Shown piece by piece: positions 1-13,425 of a DNA stretch of 64,000 nucleotides. Below the pieces are notes generated by a model. That model saw nothing but the letters and a program-made list of their open reading frames with translations, searched no databases and was not told where the DNA came from. Each line of letters begins with the position of its first letter. Positions within the stretch are counted from its first letter, which is position 1. The DNA is from Coccinella septempunctata. Lineage: Eukaryota; Arthropoda; Insecta; Coleoptera; Coccinellidae. The translations under genes and the position numbers were made by a program. The stretch spans positions 37,351,345 to 37,415,344 of the forward strand of contig NC_058190.1 of the NCBI RefSeq assembly GCF_907165205.1, in the 5' to 3' direction.

Positions 1-39
1 TAAAACTAAAACAGATAACAAATGTCCATTCTTTTTCAG

Positions 40-3000
40 GTGACAAGGAGCAGAACAAGGAAGCATGTCTGATGATAATCAGTAAGATCGTGGAGGATCC
101 ACAGAGCGGAACATGCCTTAACGTGTCTTACGCGGACGTGAATGGACCGGTAGCTAATTTCAACCCGACGGGTTCACCGTTCGCTAATAATGGAAATGGA
201 TTCAACGCTTCAACCACTAGTCTCAACAGTAACATAAGCTCGACGATTATGCTGAATGGCGGTCTGAATATGAGCCTCAATTTGGGACAACCCGGGCAGG
301 GGGTTGGCAGTCTCACCGCCCAGTTGTTGGATCACATCAAGGTAAAATGATTCTTCTTTCTGTTTTTATTTCGAAGGGTTGCGTCCTTGACGTAAGTTTA
401 GGGTCCGGAAGACATGTTGAAATGATGGAGACAAGATTACATCTGTTTGTGAATGTTGTTTAGGTTTCCATCATCTACGGTTTTGAGATTATTTCATTCT
501 GACGTCATTATTGACTACTGCGGACATAATATGAAAGGGCAGGTGCCAGAACACAGCCACAATGTCAGGCCTATTTCAAGGCGGACTCAAGCAAACCATT
601 CGCAAATTTGCATGGAAATTTCTAATTTGCTTGAAATCGTTCTTTTTTTTTATTTCAATCATTTAACATCATTTCAGAGGTCTTCCCAATCTTAGCAGTG
701 GCATAGCTTCCTCTAGAGGGGCCCTGTATGAGTTTTCGACAAGGGGCCCTCATGTAGTCAAAACCAAATGAAGGGTGAAGATTTTCACAAGGACACGAGG
801 CATTTATTTTCATGCATATATTCAAAAAGAAAATCAAAATCTTAAAGAGCCTTCCAAATCTTTGCTTACTTCGCGAGATGAAATGAATACAAGGTGTCAA
901 GTTTTAACGTTCATGTATTTCAGGGGTTGATGTAGAGGTCAAAATATGAAGAAAACTTCATATCAACTTAAGTCCCAAAGTGCATTCCAACGGCTATAGA
1001 GCCTCTTTAACATGACCTCCAAAATTCAATCAATTCGCGATAGCTTTCTGAAAATTTAGAGGATTCATATTATAGTTGGGGAGCCCAAGAAGGAAATTCG
1101 GGATTTACTCGAGCGTGTCAGATTAATATCAGTGGAGATACCTTGATCAGAAAATCAGTTTTTTTTCAATTATCTCCTCTTCTGGGCTTCAAATTGTTTT
1201 CGCATGTATTATAAATGTTGTAGAGCATAACATTTTCTACATATTTTGTCCGAAGCAATTTTTTCCACGTTTGATGGTTTTCGAGATATATGCCGTTGAA
1301 TGTACATTAGACTGGGTTTCTAAATTGACCTTGGCCTTTCGCATGTGTAGTTGAGCTCCTCAGTTATCACCATCTAACTCGAAAACAGTTAAGGGTATGA
1401 AAAATTGCTTCAGACAAAAGTTGTATAGAATTTTATTATCTACAACTTCCATAATGAATACAGAAACGATTAGAGGTACAGGAAGGGAGATATTTTTCAA
1501 AAATGTCAGATTAAGAAAACCCCCCTGATTAATGTCAGATTAATGGGTCACACGTCTGCAACACCGAGATTAACCATCTGTAAGAAAATCTGACACGCTC
1601 GATTATGTACTAATAACGACTTTTTTTTGCATTTTCAACCGCTGTAACCTTGCGTCCGAATTGTCAGTCTCTCGAAAAGTAGCTTCCTTTGGGTCCAATT
1701 AATATGCTCTAAAAATCTGACACCCTTTTTTTACTCTTCCTTACGGCCAGTCCCACCACGCAAACTGTCAGATTAAAATAAGTTCATTATCAGAAACACG
1801 TAGGGCATATACATCAGTATCTTAATCTGACACGCTCGAGTATGTACACCTGACGACGTTTGGAGTAACCAGTAATTTATAGATGAATATAGTCACACAA
1901 TAATAAGAAACGTAGAGGTATCTGCTCAGAAATTATTAGGTGATATTTCTGCTATATTGACATATAAAATCTGATGCAGTGTTCCTCCACTATCCCTTAA
2001 AATTCCCTAAATTGAATAGCTAACATGTTTTTCATCCAATTATCTTTTTTTCTTTTCAGGTCCAGCTAAGAAGCACCGGGTATTCTGAAACCCATGTGGC
2101 CGAAATAGCGACTGCCTTGAGTGTTCTTGCCAAATATGGAATACTGGGAATGGGCTTAGGCTTGAGCACGACGCATGGTGCTTTACCAGTTTCCAGCTAT
2201 TTGGGCGTAATGGAACAAACAGGTGCTACCGTCACCAACACGAGTGCTATGTTTGGCGCACTAGGACAAGCTGCTCTAGGCGACTGTTTAGGTGAGCAAT
2301 AAACTTATACCGGGATATGGAGAGAAGTATAGTACCCTTCATACACAGGGGGCGGATATTCAGTCAATAAATTATTAGGATAGGTTATTGCGGAAAATTG
2401 CCAAATTTCTTCTCGACCTTAACAAATTCAGATTACTCATAATTTCTGCGAATAATTAATTATCCAAATGATCACTTTTTCGTTCTCAATATTTGAAAAT
2501 TTTGAATTTCGCTCTTGTTGTCAAAATAAGAAATAGTTTGTAGAAATTGCTTCTGCACTAAGTAATACACTATTTCTCGGATGAACTTTTTGAACACAGT
2601 ACATTCTATAGATTAATCTGTTTAGTGGCTCTGAGGGACATATATATAGAGTTAGTGAGAAGGGGTTACAGTTCACTGCGACCTTAAGGTCGATTGTGCC
2701 CCCTAGAGCTGTTTTCATCGCGCCCTTTACAGCTCGCCTTCCAGTTCCAGAGATCTGATGAAATCCAATATCTGGGACGGCTTCAACGAGGATAATTCCA
2801 CACTCCACTCCACACAAATTTCTTGTCCAAAGCACTTTTTCCTTTGGCTTGCAATGGCATAGCAGACATATATAAACGGTATCAAAATCTGACATGCTGG
2901 TCGATTGGAAATTTTTTTTTATTTTTGACCTCCTTTATATAACTTTTTTCTGTTCATTTTCTTCATTCAATCATCACAATCCAATAGGTCTCCACAGAGC

Positions 3001-6000
3001 TCAACTAAATCCCCGTTGGCTCCCCTACTATATTATATTCCTTTGAAAGAAAGCTATGCGTCTTTTTTCAAACAACAGATATTGAATGCAAAGAAATAAT
3101 AACAAGAATTTGATCATAAAATCTGTTCACCATTCAGATCTCAGTTTCAGCAGAGCAAATGTAAACCTAGCTCCATACATATCCACGCATAATGCAAGAT
3201 AACAGAGATAAAAGCCTCACCAACAAGTCTTCTTCACTTATGTGTAGTCACTTATAAGGTTGTCCCTAAATAAATGCAACAAAATTTGGTCGTTGGTCGC
3301 TGATTTTTGAGCCAAAATACCCTCTTTCGGAGTTACAGCCCCCTGAGTTTCATGCACACCTAAAAAATTCTTTTTTTTTATCTCAGAATCCGGTCATATG
3401 AAAATCATTAAATTTGGTACACAGGATTTTAATGATATGCAGAATATCATAGTGCTACCTATTTTGGCGATGTACCGACTTTCACTCGTCCACAATGTCT
3501 TTGGAACTACTAAAATTTAACCGCGTATTTAAATTCCTTGACGAACTAATTTGAAGGGAAGAGTATTTCAAGAAGAAAATAGAGTGATTACTAATAATAA
3601 GAATTAATTCATGTGTATACCACCCGCCGATATGAATATCGACAAGTGTTACGATCTGAATTGAACCAGCCAATTTGCCATCGTCAGGACAACTAAATAG
3701 AGAACGTTCCACCGAAGAAGAGCAGATGCTGATCATGGTTTCGGTCTCATTTGACCCCGTCACAGCAACATAGCTCCTTCTCCAATGGAAAAACGTTTGG
3801 AATTGATGGACCCTAATTAAATACTGGTAGTTGCTTCTGAGTAGTGTACTACTCCAGCGCAATCCAGTATGAAACGAAAAGGAGATTTGTTGCGCTGACG
3901 AGGTCGAATGAGACCAAAACCATGGTCAGCATTTGCTCTTCTTCTCCTTTTAGTTGTCCTGACGATGGCAAATTGGCTAGTTCAATTCAGATTGTAACAC
4001 TTGTTGATATTCATATCGGCGGGTGGTATGCATCTGAATTAATTCTTATTATTGTATTCATTTTTCATTGCCTCCCTGATAGGGCGTGATCATTCTTCTT
4101 TAGTCTGATTACTTTTCTGACTCACCTAGTATAGTTGGCCAGTATCTCGTGCAGTTGGCCAACAGAATAATGGACAACAAAATGTGACAGGCTTTTATGA
4201 AAACAATGCGGCGCACTTTAGCACTTAACATTCACTTCAGGCAAACATAATCTTCCTAATTTTAGTGTGTCCTTGATTCTTTGTTGTTTACCTCGCGAGG
4301 ATATCGCAGCTCTCTTTTTTTCATTACTGAAAATACACCGCTGAATGACGACACTCAATAAAGGCAAATTTATAATTTTCTTTTGATGAAATTCTAGGAG
4401 CGACTACACCATCGAACCGACAAAGCTTGGAGCGCTATGATGCAGCCTTTGATCCTTTCCGACATCAAGCGTCTGCTGCCACGGCCCCCATATCTCTCAA
4501 CAATAATAGCTTCGGCCTCGGCACCGGCCAACAGATGACAGTTCTCAGCAAAAGTCCTACCCCCGCTGAACTCAGCGGTCCAAAAGACACCAAAAACGTT
4601 GAAATTCCCGAAGTTATCGTTGGTGCAATTCTAGGTAATCCATACTTTTCCATACAGGATTACAGCAATCCCTATCAATATTACCAACCATGGTGATTAG
4701 AGCTCAAGGCAGTTTGAGCAACAGATCAAAATGAAAATTTAAATTCGTAACTTCAACAGTATGAAAAAACTAACTGATTGAGTTGTGAATGTTAATATTT
4801 GTTTGTGTTTTGTTTAGTTTTATATTATTTCTGCTTTTGATTCATTTATTTCTAGTGATGGGTTTATCATATCAAGTGTTACCTTTTAATCTGAAGTTGT
4901 TTCTTGAACATCAGTTTTGGATGCACAGAGGCTGTGATTAAGATATTGGTATCATAACTCATTCATTATTATTTATGTGACTGATTGGTTATACTTTTTT
5001 AATCATATTGTTGTCAAGTATCCAACTACTATCGAGCTGAGAAATTCTCATGCAGTTAAACTCAAGATAGTTTTTGTACAATTGATTATAAAGAATATGA
5101 TTAAAATCTCAAATAGAACATTTCTCAACTGGCCTTACATGTTATGGTGTACATGGCAACTTTAAAAAACTGTCAATTCCAAACTCCAAGTCCTCCAAAT
5201 TCTTATAATCTGAGAATTGATTATTGCTCCTATGTACATTCCAATTCTGATTTATATCTATTAATGATTTGCTTACTCTTACTTGATGTTGACATACTCT
5301 GTTGTATTTTATAATCTGCCAATTACATTGTTACATGCATGGTCAGCTGATGCATTATCTGCTTCGCGAATATTGCATGGAACATGTTCAACTAATATTT
5401 TTGCCCATGATGGATGAAGTTTTATTTTTTGGATGTATTTCTCATAAAAATCACTCAATTCCATTCCTTTTTCAAATATTCAGACAGCGGAAGAGTAAAT
5501 CGACTGTCCAAATGTTTGAGAAAGTACTTTTGGAGATGTTACATATCAAAAACTCCTGTCATTTTCTCCCCACCTTCATTTCGCCCTGAAGTCAAGCGAT
5601 ATTTGTGACTATTAAAATACAGGAAAGGGATATAATCTGTTTTCTTACACTGATATATTGTAACCTATATTGGCTTTGATGTTTTAATAATTGTAACTGA
5701 ACTATTTGCTGTGTGTGTGTTTATTCCTTGCCACTAAAAAAGCTTTATAATAAACGAACTAAACTGCCTTACACTAAAAGGGAGGGGGATATAATACCCA
5801 TATTTACTGAAAAATTTGTATTTGCAGCTGAGCAGTCTTGGAAACTTGACTCTCATCCGCTTGATTTGATATATCCTTAACTAAAGCAAACAGAAATTAT
5901 TGTTTTTACATAGATGGTTGCCAGGCGGACATCCTATATAGTCCTTTAGGGCCGATTTTTCACAATTTTGCACTGAACACTTTATTGTACAGTCTGTTAA

Positions 6001-7095
6001 AATGCACCGTTTGAATTTGCAAATTCATTTTTTTTATGCAATATCTTGTGAACTTATAATAACTATAATATTCCAGAATTCTTTAAATTAAATTTTGTTC
6101 GGAACAACACTAACCGAAAGCAAAGTGATTAGGTGTGGACATGTTACAAATGACTAACTATTAGAATGAGCATAAAAGAGTTGACACTATTCAGTGAGTA
6201 CTCAATAATTTCAAAAAAGATGCTATTAACACAGATCCATTTAATATGTTGTTAATCATTCAATAAGTTTCTGATTCTGGCAGACATCAATGGTCAAGGA
6301 GACATGTATCCGCAATTAAACAGTTATACAGGTCGGGGAACTAATCTTGAAAATATGCATTATTCAGTGCACTAGTTCAAAATATTACAGATATTTACCC
6401 AAAAGTTGAAGCTTAAAAGATGAGAATTTGTGAAATATTTATGAATGAAAATGATTGAAATATTTGGTGAAGGGGTAGTTGAATGAAAATTGTGGAAATT
6501 AAGTCGACCTATCTGGATCTGAAATAAATAGCAGTATTCATCTGTTGCACAAAAAAACTACTGTTAAACATTTATTGAGTGTGCCTAAATATGCTCTAGT
6601 ATTCACATGAATTTCCCAAAAATAATTGATAAATATGAATAATACATAAATATTCCCCCGTCACTCTAGGAAAAGATTTGAATTTTTTGTTTTCATTTAT
6701 TTTCACTTGTGAAAAAGTTGTGCCTGTGTTACTACCGAATTGTATGAGTGAAGCCAAGTAGACAGCGATTTCAATAGTTGAGACATTTAGAACGTGTCCA
6801 TTTTATGTGGGAATTTTAGGCCACTTCCCCAGTTCTTCTCTGACAGCAGGTATTGATTCCAGGTCCAGGAGGTAGGTCCCTGATAGAAATTCAACAGATG
6901 AGCGGTGCTAATATACAGATATCGAAAAAGGGCGTCTTCGCCCCAGGTACTCGAAACCGTATGGTTACCATCACCGGAAATCCACACGCGATACACACAG
7001 CTACCTATCTTATCGAGCAACGTATCTCTGAAGAGGAGATGAAACGCGCAAGAAACAATGGAGGGTTGGGCATCAACCCTCTGGCCATGCAGTGA
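40..7095 (+). CDS. ps: Nova/pasilla-like KH-domain splicing regulator, 3' part (last four coding exons)
   Basis: Exons 40-341, 2060-2291, 4398-4634 and 6863-7095 (stop TGA 7093-7095) join in frame across AG/GT sites. The first exon opens inside a codon, so the 5' end is outside the window. It encodes the end of a KH domain (EDPQSG, then NGPVANFNPTGSPFA, a linker phrase typical of Nova/Pasilla), followed by an Asn/Ser/Gly-rich low-complexity linker. The last two exons encode the C-terminal KH domain: VEIPEVIVGAILG, the GPGG loop, SGANIQISKKG and a short tail ending LAMQ. The 4634/6863 junction splits the Gly codon just before the PGG of the RNA-gripping GxxG loop. Family knowledge: nuclear proteins binding YCAY-type RNA clusters to control alternative splicing. 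The family call is firm; the symbol rests on the insect setting. Confidence 0.93.
342..2059 (+). other. pasilla intron with an inverted-repeat element
   Basis: The intron runs from GTAAAA to a TTTTCAG acceptor. I see no exon-like reading frame. The part 342-1105 is AT-rich, with a short GC-rich patch around 700-760 where a GGGGCCCT string occurs twice. The part 1106-1842 is a separate repeat element listed on its own. Confidence 0.6.
1106..1842. mobile_element. Inverted-repeat element with TACTCGAGCGTGTCAGATTAA ends split by TA
   Basis: The left end reads TA then CTCGAGCGTGTCAGATTAA. The right end (about 1822-1842) is its reverse complement, also closed by TA, so this looks like a non-autonomous DNA transposon with a TA target. 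The 10-mer TGTCAGATTA, or its complement, recurs inside near 1117, 1504, 1532, 1765 and 1824. A second terminal-like block ending CGCTCGATTA lies at about 1588-1605, suggesting a nested or duplicated end. There is no coding capacity. Confidence 0.6.
2292..4397 (+). other. pasilla intron with a foldback repeat
   Basis: The donor is GTGAGC and the acceptor TTCTAG. The stretch 2521-2895 is less AT-rich than its surroundings and open on the - strand for 124 codons, but I recognise no protein in it. The stretch 3580-4075 is a foldback element listed separately. Nothing else stands out. Confidence 0.5.
3580..4075. repeat. Foldback: two about 200 bp inverted arms
   Basis: The segment about 3586-3786 is the imperfect reverse complement of about 3872-4065. 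Both arms contain TTGTCCTGACGATGGCAAAT followed by a shared stretch through GATATTCATATCGGCGGGTGG. About 85 bp separate them. Each arm is open in the matching frame, giving a shared peptide containing PDDGKLA and VDIHIGGWY. This could be a piece of transposon coding or plain arm homology. No known domain is recognised. Confidence 0.6.
4635..6862 (+). other. Last pasilla intron, AT-rich, no feature seen
   Basis: This 2.2 kb AT-rich intron separates the two exons of the last KH domain. The donor is GTAATC and the acceptor is GATTCCAG. Reading frames inside are short and low in information. I see no repeat with clear ends. Confidence 0.55.
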
Positions 7096-10000
7096 TATCA
7101 TCAGTTCACTTCGACGAAATTGTTCATTCAATGAGAAAGGTACACGCAGCAGGGCTTGTAATTACTTTTTATCTTGATAGGTATCGGGTGGCTTAGAATT
7201 TTTCCAAACATACAATGTTTGAATTCTTTTTCAAAGCTGTATATTATACTTCGATTGTACTAATGGAAAGATTCCAATTCACCTCATTTACACCCTTCAC
7301 ATAGTTTCAAGTCCAATTATACCAAAAATTCAAGTCACGTAAGCAAATAGAAAGCAGTCACGATAACATGTATTCCGAAACTGTTGAACTGATTCAATTT
7401 GAAATCTTGTATTCGGTTCACTTAAATTTTTGTGTGCTTTGCAATTCAATTTTTGTGTTTCTTCTAAATGAAACTTGTTAAAAATTTATGTTCGAAATGT
7501 CGATAAATGTTATGAAAAAATTTGTAGTTTATGATTATTCAATTTTATAACTCTGTTGATGTACCAATTTATTATAAAATTTATTGTTTGAAGTTACTAA
7601 TGAAATTTTTATTGGTTTATTCACATTGTATCATGTCATATGTGTATATGTCATGTTTTTTGAATTTTATTAAAAGTGATCATTGCTAAGTATAATTTTA
7701 TATCTTGGAGGGAAGGATGTTTGTTGTTAACTGAGGAGGTACTTTGTGATAGGTAATGTTAAGCAGAAGATTATATTTCCAAAATTTGTACCTGTATTTG
7801 AACCTCAATTATCGCTTGGCTGGCCAAAACACACGAATCATCCAAAATATAGTGATATTACCCATCGCAATGCCGATAATCACATTGTATCCCGTTTATG
7901 ATGACCTATCACATCTTTACGAATATATGCTTTAAACGGCAAGAACTGAAGTTACCCATGATAGGTGTTCATCATTGCAACTTTTCAAATCAGGGAAATT
8001 ATAAACGGTGATCGCTTCATTTCACTCATCTGTTGATGGCATGACATTGTAAATAGTCATAAATTAGCCATCACATTGATTCATCCAAATTCAAAGCTTA
8101 TAGAATTATATTGAATGAGTAAATATATATATATATGAAAATATATTATATAAATATGGAAAATATAACTGAAATTATGTATGTATATTGTTGTTATCGC
8201 ATGTTGTTATATTGTTAATGTTTGGACACTTTCTAAACAATTTTAAACTGAAGCCGTTGACAAATCGACTATTCCATCTTGAATCCCAGAATACTGTTTT
8301 CCAAATGATATCAATTCACAGACAATAATGAACATTTAATTGGAATCAACAATCACTAGAATAAACTATAGCATAATATGGCATCTTTCCTTAATGAGTA
8401 AAGTTGGTTCAGAATATATGTTCTCAATTGTTGAAATTCAATTTCAACATGCGATCTTTCATATTATTCAGTTTGAATTATATGGAAAAAATATTCCTCA
8501 AATAGATATACCCTCATCAGAGAATAGCTGAAAATAGTCCACGGTTCTGGGAGCTTACTTTACCAAGTTACTAATTAATATATGTATATTTTTTTGTTAT
8601 ACTATGCAGGTCATAGATTTTAAATAATGCTAACGTGTCATTCCATATCTTATAGTTATACTAAATTGAATAAAATTAGGAATCATATCAATTCAATCGA
8701 TTGTTGACGGCATGGTTTACTTATTGAAATGCCGAAACACTGCATAGTCTCATTGTCTAAATGTAACGTGATTTAAAGTAGTTGAACAATAGTAATAATG
8801 GTTAAGCCTCTGCCCCAAAGCATCGCTTTAAATTTATAGGTTTTGATATTCTAAAATATTCAATTTTATGGTTGAATGTGAAAAAAACTCCGGGACTGAG
8901 TAACTAATTAATGAAAATTTATAGTTCATAATCAACTAAAAAAGAGGCAATTATGTCGTCCATGATGCTAATTGAAATCCATACTGAAAATAGAAAATTA
9001 GAGATACAGTAGTTTTATAATTTGTTCTCTCGATGTGGCGGGCTGAGGAGGTTGTTTCAATTCAAAGTTGTGCTTTTTTAAACAATCTACTTATAAAAAC
9101 AATTCTACTCATGTTGACGGTTTAGGATGTAAGGATGTTATATGTCAGTTTATTGGTCTTTTGCTTTAACGGGATAAAAATGCCTCATTCTTTGATATAA
9201 CCTGTTCTATACAACATACTGTTGCTGTGATACTCATCACGTCACGTCAGTAAGGCCATCAATTGTCATAAAGTCGGGTTATGTGACGGTGGATTTGGTT
9301 ACTGTAGAATATTCTGACTTTGAAATTTTTCGCAATTCCTGTGCACTTTATGACATGAGGGGTGATCATGCTTTAAAAAATCATTTCGATATTCATAAAT
9401 TCAGTCTCATTATTATCAGATGCCATTTCACATAATGCCAAGACATGAAAATTAACCAAAATCAAGGAGTATAGTCAATACTCAATTTCTATTGAAGTAA
9501 ATTATGATAAAAATTTCATTCGAAGCAGAAAAAGATCAAGTTGAAATATTGCAAAATTGGAGTGTGATCATATCTTTGAGGGTATATAAATTACATCGAG
9601 ATGAGATGGAAAATGTTATGTTTTGTCGAAAAGAATGTTATGTAAGAGCTGTAGTGTGTTTGTCTTGTCACATTGTGTTTAATGGCCACGAGTCATTATC
9701 AATGTTTTTTTCTATATGAACATATGCCTATTTTTCATAAAAAGAGATGGATAAAAGGATTCTTTTTTAAGACATAATTTCTCTGAACAACAACTTTATT
9801 TTGAGATTTGCTCATAAATGGATTTGGGTATTGGGGTGTGCGATAAAGTAGCACTTAGGTGGCTAATGGTCATCCTGGGTACTTATACAGTCTTCAAGCC
9901 AACTAACAGACGACTCCAATGTTTTCTGTAGGCATGATTGATATAGAAAAAACTATTTGAAATGTTCGTGCAAATTTATGTATATTATTGTATATTAAGA

Positions 10001-12263
10001 TTTTTGAATATTTTAGATGTAAAGATTTGTTAAATAGTTCATTACCAATCATTTTTCCCATGATCATTTGGTATAGGTTTGAAGGGTTTATTTTATTCAG
10101 AGGATTTTTGTTAATGTTTTCTTCATTACTATTGAATATTTTCACCATAGAAAAGACTATGGTTTATTCAAAATGGCCTAAATTTGTATCACTACCCTTG
10201 GAAAACATTAATGACTATTCCTATTTTTTATTCTTCATAATCATTTCATTTCAAACATTACCACTAGGTAGATATATCCAAATTTGACATAGTTATTGAA
10301 TATTATATATAAATTAGACTATTGGTACCTTATGGGAAATTAAATGTGTGCCTAATGGTTATTACTGGATATTGCACATTTTTTCTGAACTTTATTTTCG
10401 TACCGGTTTCAGGGATTATAATTTGCAGTACACACTCTGTTTTTTCAGTATAGTCATGAAATGAACATATTTCTTTCTCTTTTATCATCTGGAGTATAAG
10501 ATGTTTATGTGGACAAAAATAAGGGTCGACTCTTAGATTTACATCTAGGAAAAATTCAATACTGATATCAACAAGATTGAAAAAACAGACATGTGACATA
10601 CTAACTTTCTTCATTTTTTAAATTGAAGGATGTTAGATACAGTAGACAATGATTGGGTGATCAAATATAATGACAACTCTATGTTGTATTAATATTTTTT
10701 GTGATAACTTCAGCTTATCAAAGCATCAGGGATTGTACTTCTTGCTCTGATATTTTTCTTTTTTTTTGTTAAGAGTTGTAACAACACTAAAATATGGATA
10801 GTTAGGTTAAGATTGTTTATAGTGGTTACTAATTAAAAACAATTTTAAGGAACATGGTGAAACGGGTTATTTTTCAAAACAGTAAAGGAAATTTTGATTC
10901 GTGGAAGTTACATGATCTACTGTAATGTCCAAAAATTCGCCCTTCACATTGTTTGTTGTTCACGTTATTAGATAAGATTAGTCCACAGCATTGTCAACAC
11001 ATTATAACTTAATAAAATCCATAGTGCCATATATCGTATTATTCATGAAATCCTCATCTTAGATCACAAGCAGGAATCATCAAGAAATCTTAGAAAGTCG
11101 GTAATTTTGAATTATGCCAATAATCATTGTTCGATAATATACTTTGATTATTCCTTAGCTTGCAACATCAAAACATACCATTTCCACACAACTCTCTATC
11201 TGAATATCTTTTTTAGGAAATCAGGGATTTGTTACATGTGATAAAGATAGAGAGTAAATCATTGCTTCAGTTTTCCTTTCTTGTAGCTAAATCACCAACG
11301 ACATTGAAAAACCATTTTCCAAAAGAAACATACAGCACTAGCTTGTATTATATAGCTTTTTTCATTTTTATTGGCAAATTCATATTTTTCCGTCCACACA
11401 ATAATCTAGTCAAAATCCAAAATTTGTAGTTTTTAGAATAAGGTTTAAAACTTTTTGTACATCAATATTGAAGAGAAAAGGCTGAATAAAATGATATTAT
11501 TAAAAATGCGTTTATTGAAACAAGCAACTAACATAAAATATATAATTCCTTTGGTAACGGCGAATAATTTTGAAATATCTCACATTTGGCAAAAATACTT
11601 TCATTCACAATTTATTTCTAGTAGGTACATGTGATTTTCACAGAATACTTATTTCATATCTCTACTGTTTGGTAATTAAGGTAATTGCCACTTTATTATT
11701 CCCTGTATAGAAAAAAGCAGAATTTGTTAGAACAACAATTATCCAGAAAAAGAGAACTTTCAGAATACATCACAAAAATTTTTCCATTTATAATGCGAAG
11801 TATCTGTTTTCCTCTTAAATTGAAACAAAAAGTATAACTTCCATTCCTATTGGTCTGACATATTTGAGTAAGAGGAAGTTTAAAATAAGCCTGCCAAATC
11901 TGAACCAATACATCCAAAAGATTTTGTTATATCAATTTAGCAATGTGAAATAATGTTTAATGGAGTCAAGTCAAACTTCTCAACTATTATGACTAAACTG
12001 GATTTATTTTTAAGAAATCATACTATCGAAGCTTTCCAGAAAATTTGCTGTTATATTGAAATATTAGAAAAATATACTTCATTCTATATTATCAAAACAT
12101 TTATAAGCAAAAATTATATCCATATAAAATAAAAAAATAGCAACAAGCAACAAATAAATAATGCAAAAGCAAATAAACTAAACAGTGTTTAAAAAATATT
12201 TCAATGAAAAAAAATTTTCACAAAAACCTAATAGGTATCAGCATATGTACACAGGGTACATGT
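7096..12263 (+). other. pasilla 3' UTR and AT-rich intergenic DNA
   Basis: No convincing exon on either strand. The first part must be the pasilla 3' UTR. Candidate AATAAA poly(A) signals on + occur at 8669-8674 and 11485-11490, but the true end cannot be fixed from sequence. There is a short (TA)n run near 8121. The longer open frames around 9903-10287 are AT-rich and overlap on both strands, as expected by chance. Confidence 0.5.
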
Positions 12264-12840
12264 TACACAGGGTGTTTCATAAACATTGTGAACAAATTCA
12301 GGATATTAATCTCTGAGTTATTTGTAGTTGGAAAGGTTCTGTCTTTGTCTGGAAATGCTTCGTTTCCAAGATATAGGTCAATATAATAAGAGACAGCCCT
12401 GATATTTTTGAAAGAGTATGGTAATCCATAAGGCCAAGACACTCTTGTGATGAAAAAGTGGTGCATCCTAGAGAAAAAACGCAGAGATTCTTTTTGTTGT
12501 GAATTGAATAAGAATTATAGAAATCAATTTAATTTTACAAAAAGGCACTGGGTTTTTTTTCTTAAAAAATAATAAAGTCAATGCCAATATGCATGTCACT
12601 TTGGTTGCTGCAAAAGAGGTATTCAACATGAAGTAATCACCTTGATTGGTATCAATTTTTACCAAATGTATATCTCCAGCAGTTTTAAAAATATCGAGGA
12701 ATTCGTCATTTATTTGGAATACATTGAACGTGCCCTGTATCTTGGAAACAAAGCATTTCCAGACAAAGGCTTAAAGAACTCAAAATAAGTTATACAACAA
12801 TATCCTGAACTTGTTGCAATATTCATGGAACACATGTATA
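12264..12840. repeat. Inverted-repeat element between pasilla and the isomerase gene
   Basis: The arm 12264-12380 matches the reverse complement of about 12725-12840. Shared blocks include TTCAGGATATT and TTGTCTGGAAATGCTT, the latter running on to a TTTCCAAGATA string with one difference. Arms are about 115 bp, the interior is AT-rich and non-coding. The left edge contains ACAGGGTGTTTCAT, similar to other element ends in this window. Boundaries and target duplication are unclear. Confidence 0.55.
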
Positions 12841-13425
12841 CTTTTGAGGTTTTTAAATTTGATTTCATGTTACCACAATTACAGAGAAAATTGAACCAGT
12901 AAAATTCACTAAAATCAACTTCAAATGAAAGCTTTTCCAATTAAAAAGCATTAAATTGATGCAGCATCTGCAGATTAGGTAAACGCTGCATTCATAGCAA
13001 TTAAACTCGTAAAATTTTTCCTAAAACTGGACTAACAGTAGATCAAAAGTTTTGTGACAAAGGTATTTATTAAAATCTAAATTCCCCTTCATGATAAATC
13101 AGAGCGACTACGTTCAAAAGGATTCAATTTGATTCTTATTCAATACAAGGTTTTATATTTCAACAGAGTACTTTTGAGTCATACAAGATTTTGAGGAAAC
13201 TTTTTAGGATCTTCAACAAAAATGAAAGAGGAAGGTATTGAAGTATTAAGTTATTAATTATTAGTTGGATCAACAGTATATATGTTGATAAAAATTATTG
13301 CCATTAAAATATTGTGGAATGAAAATAAGTTGAATATATTTTACTTATACTGAATCCTCATAAACTCAATGATCATCAATTTTAAATGCCTACTTACCTG
13401 AATGAAGAAGTTAGTGTGGAATAAT

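Noticed and set aside
3482..3862. 126-codon - frame as a gene
   Set aside because: It is arm sequence of a foldback repeat inside a pasilla intron, without start context, splice sites or a known domain.
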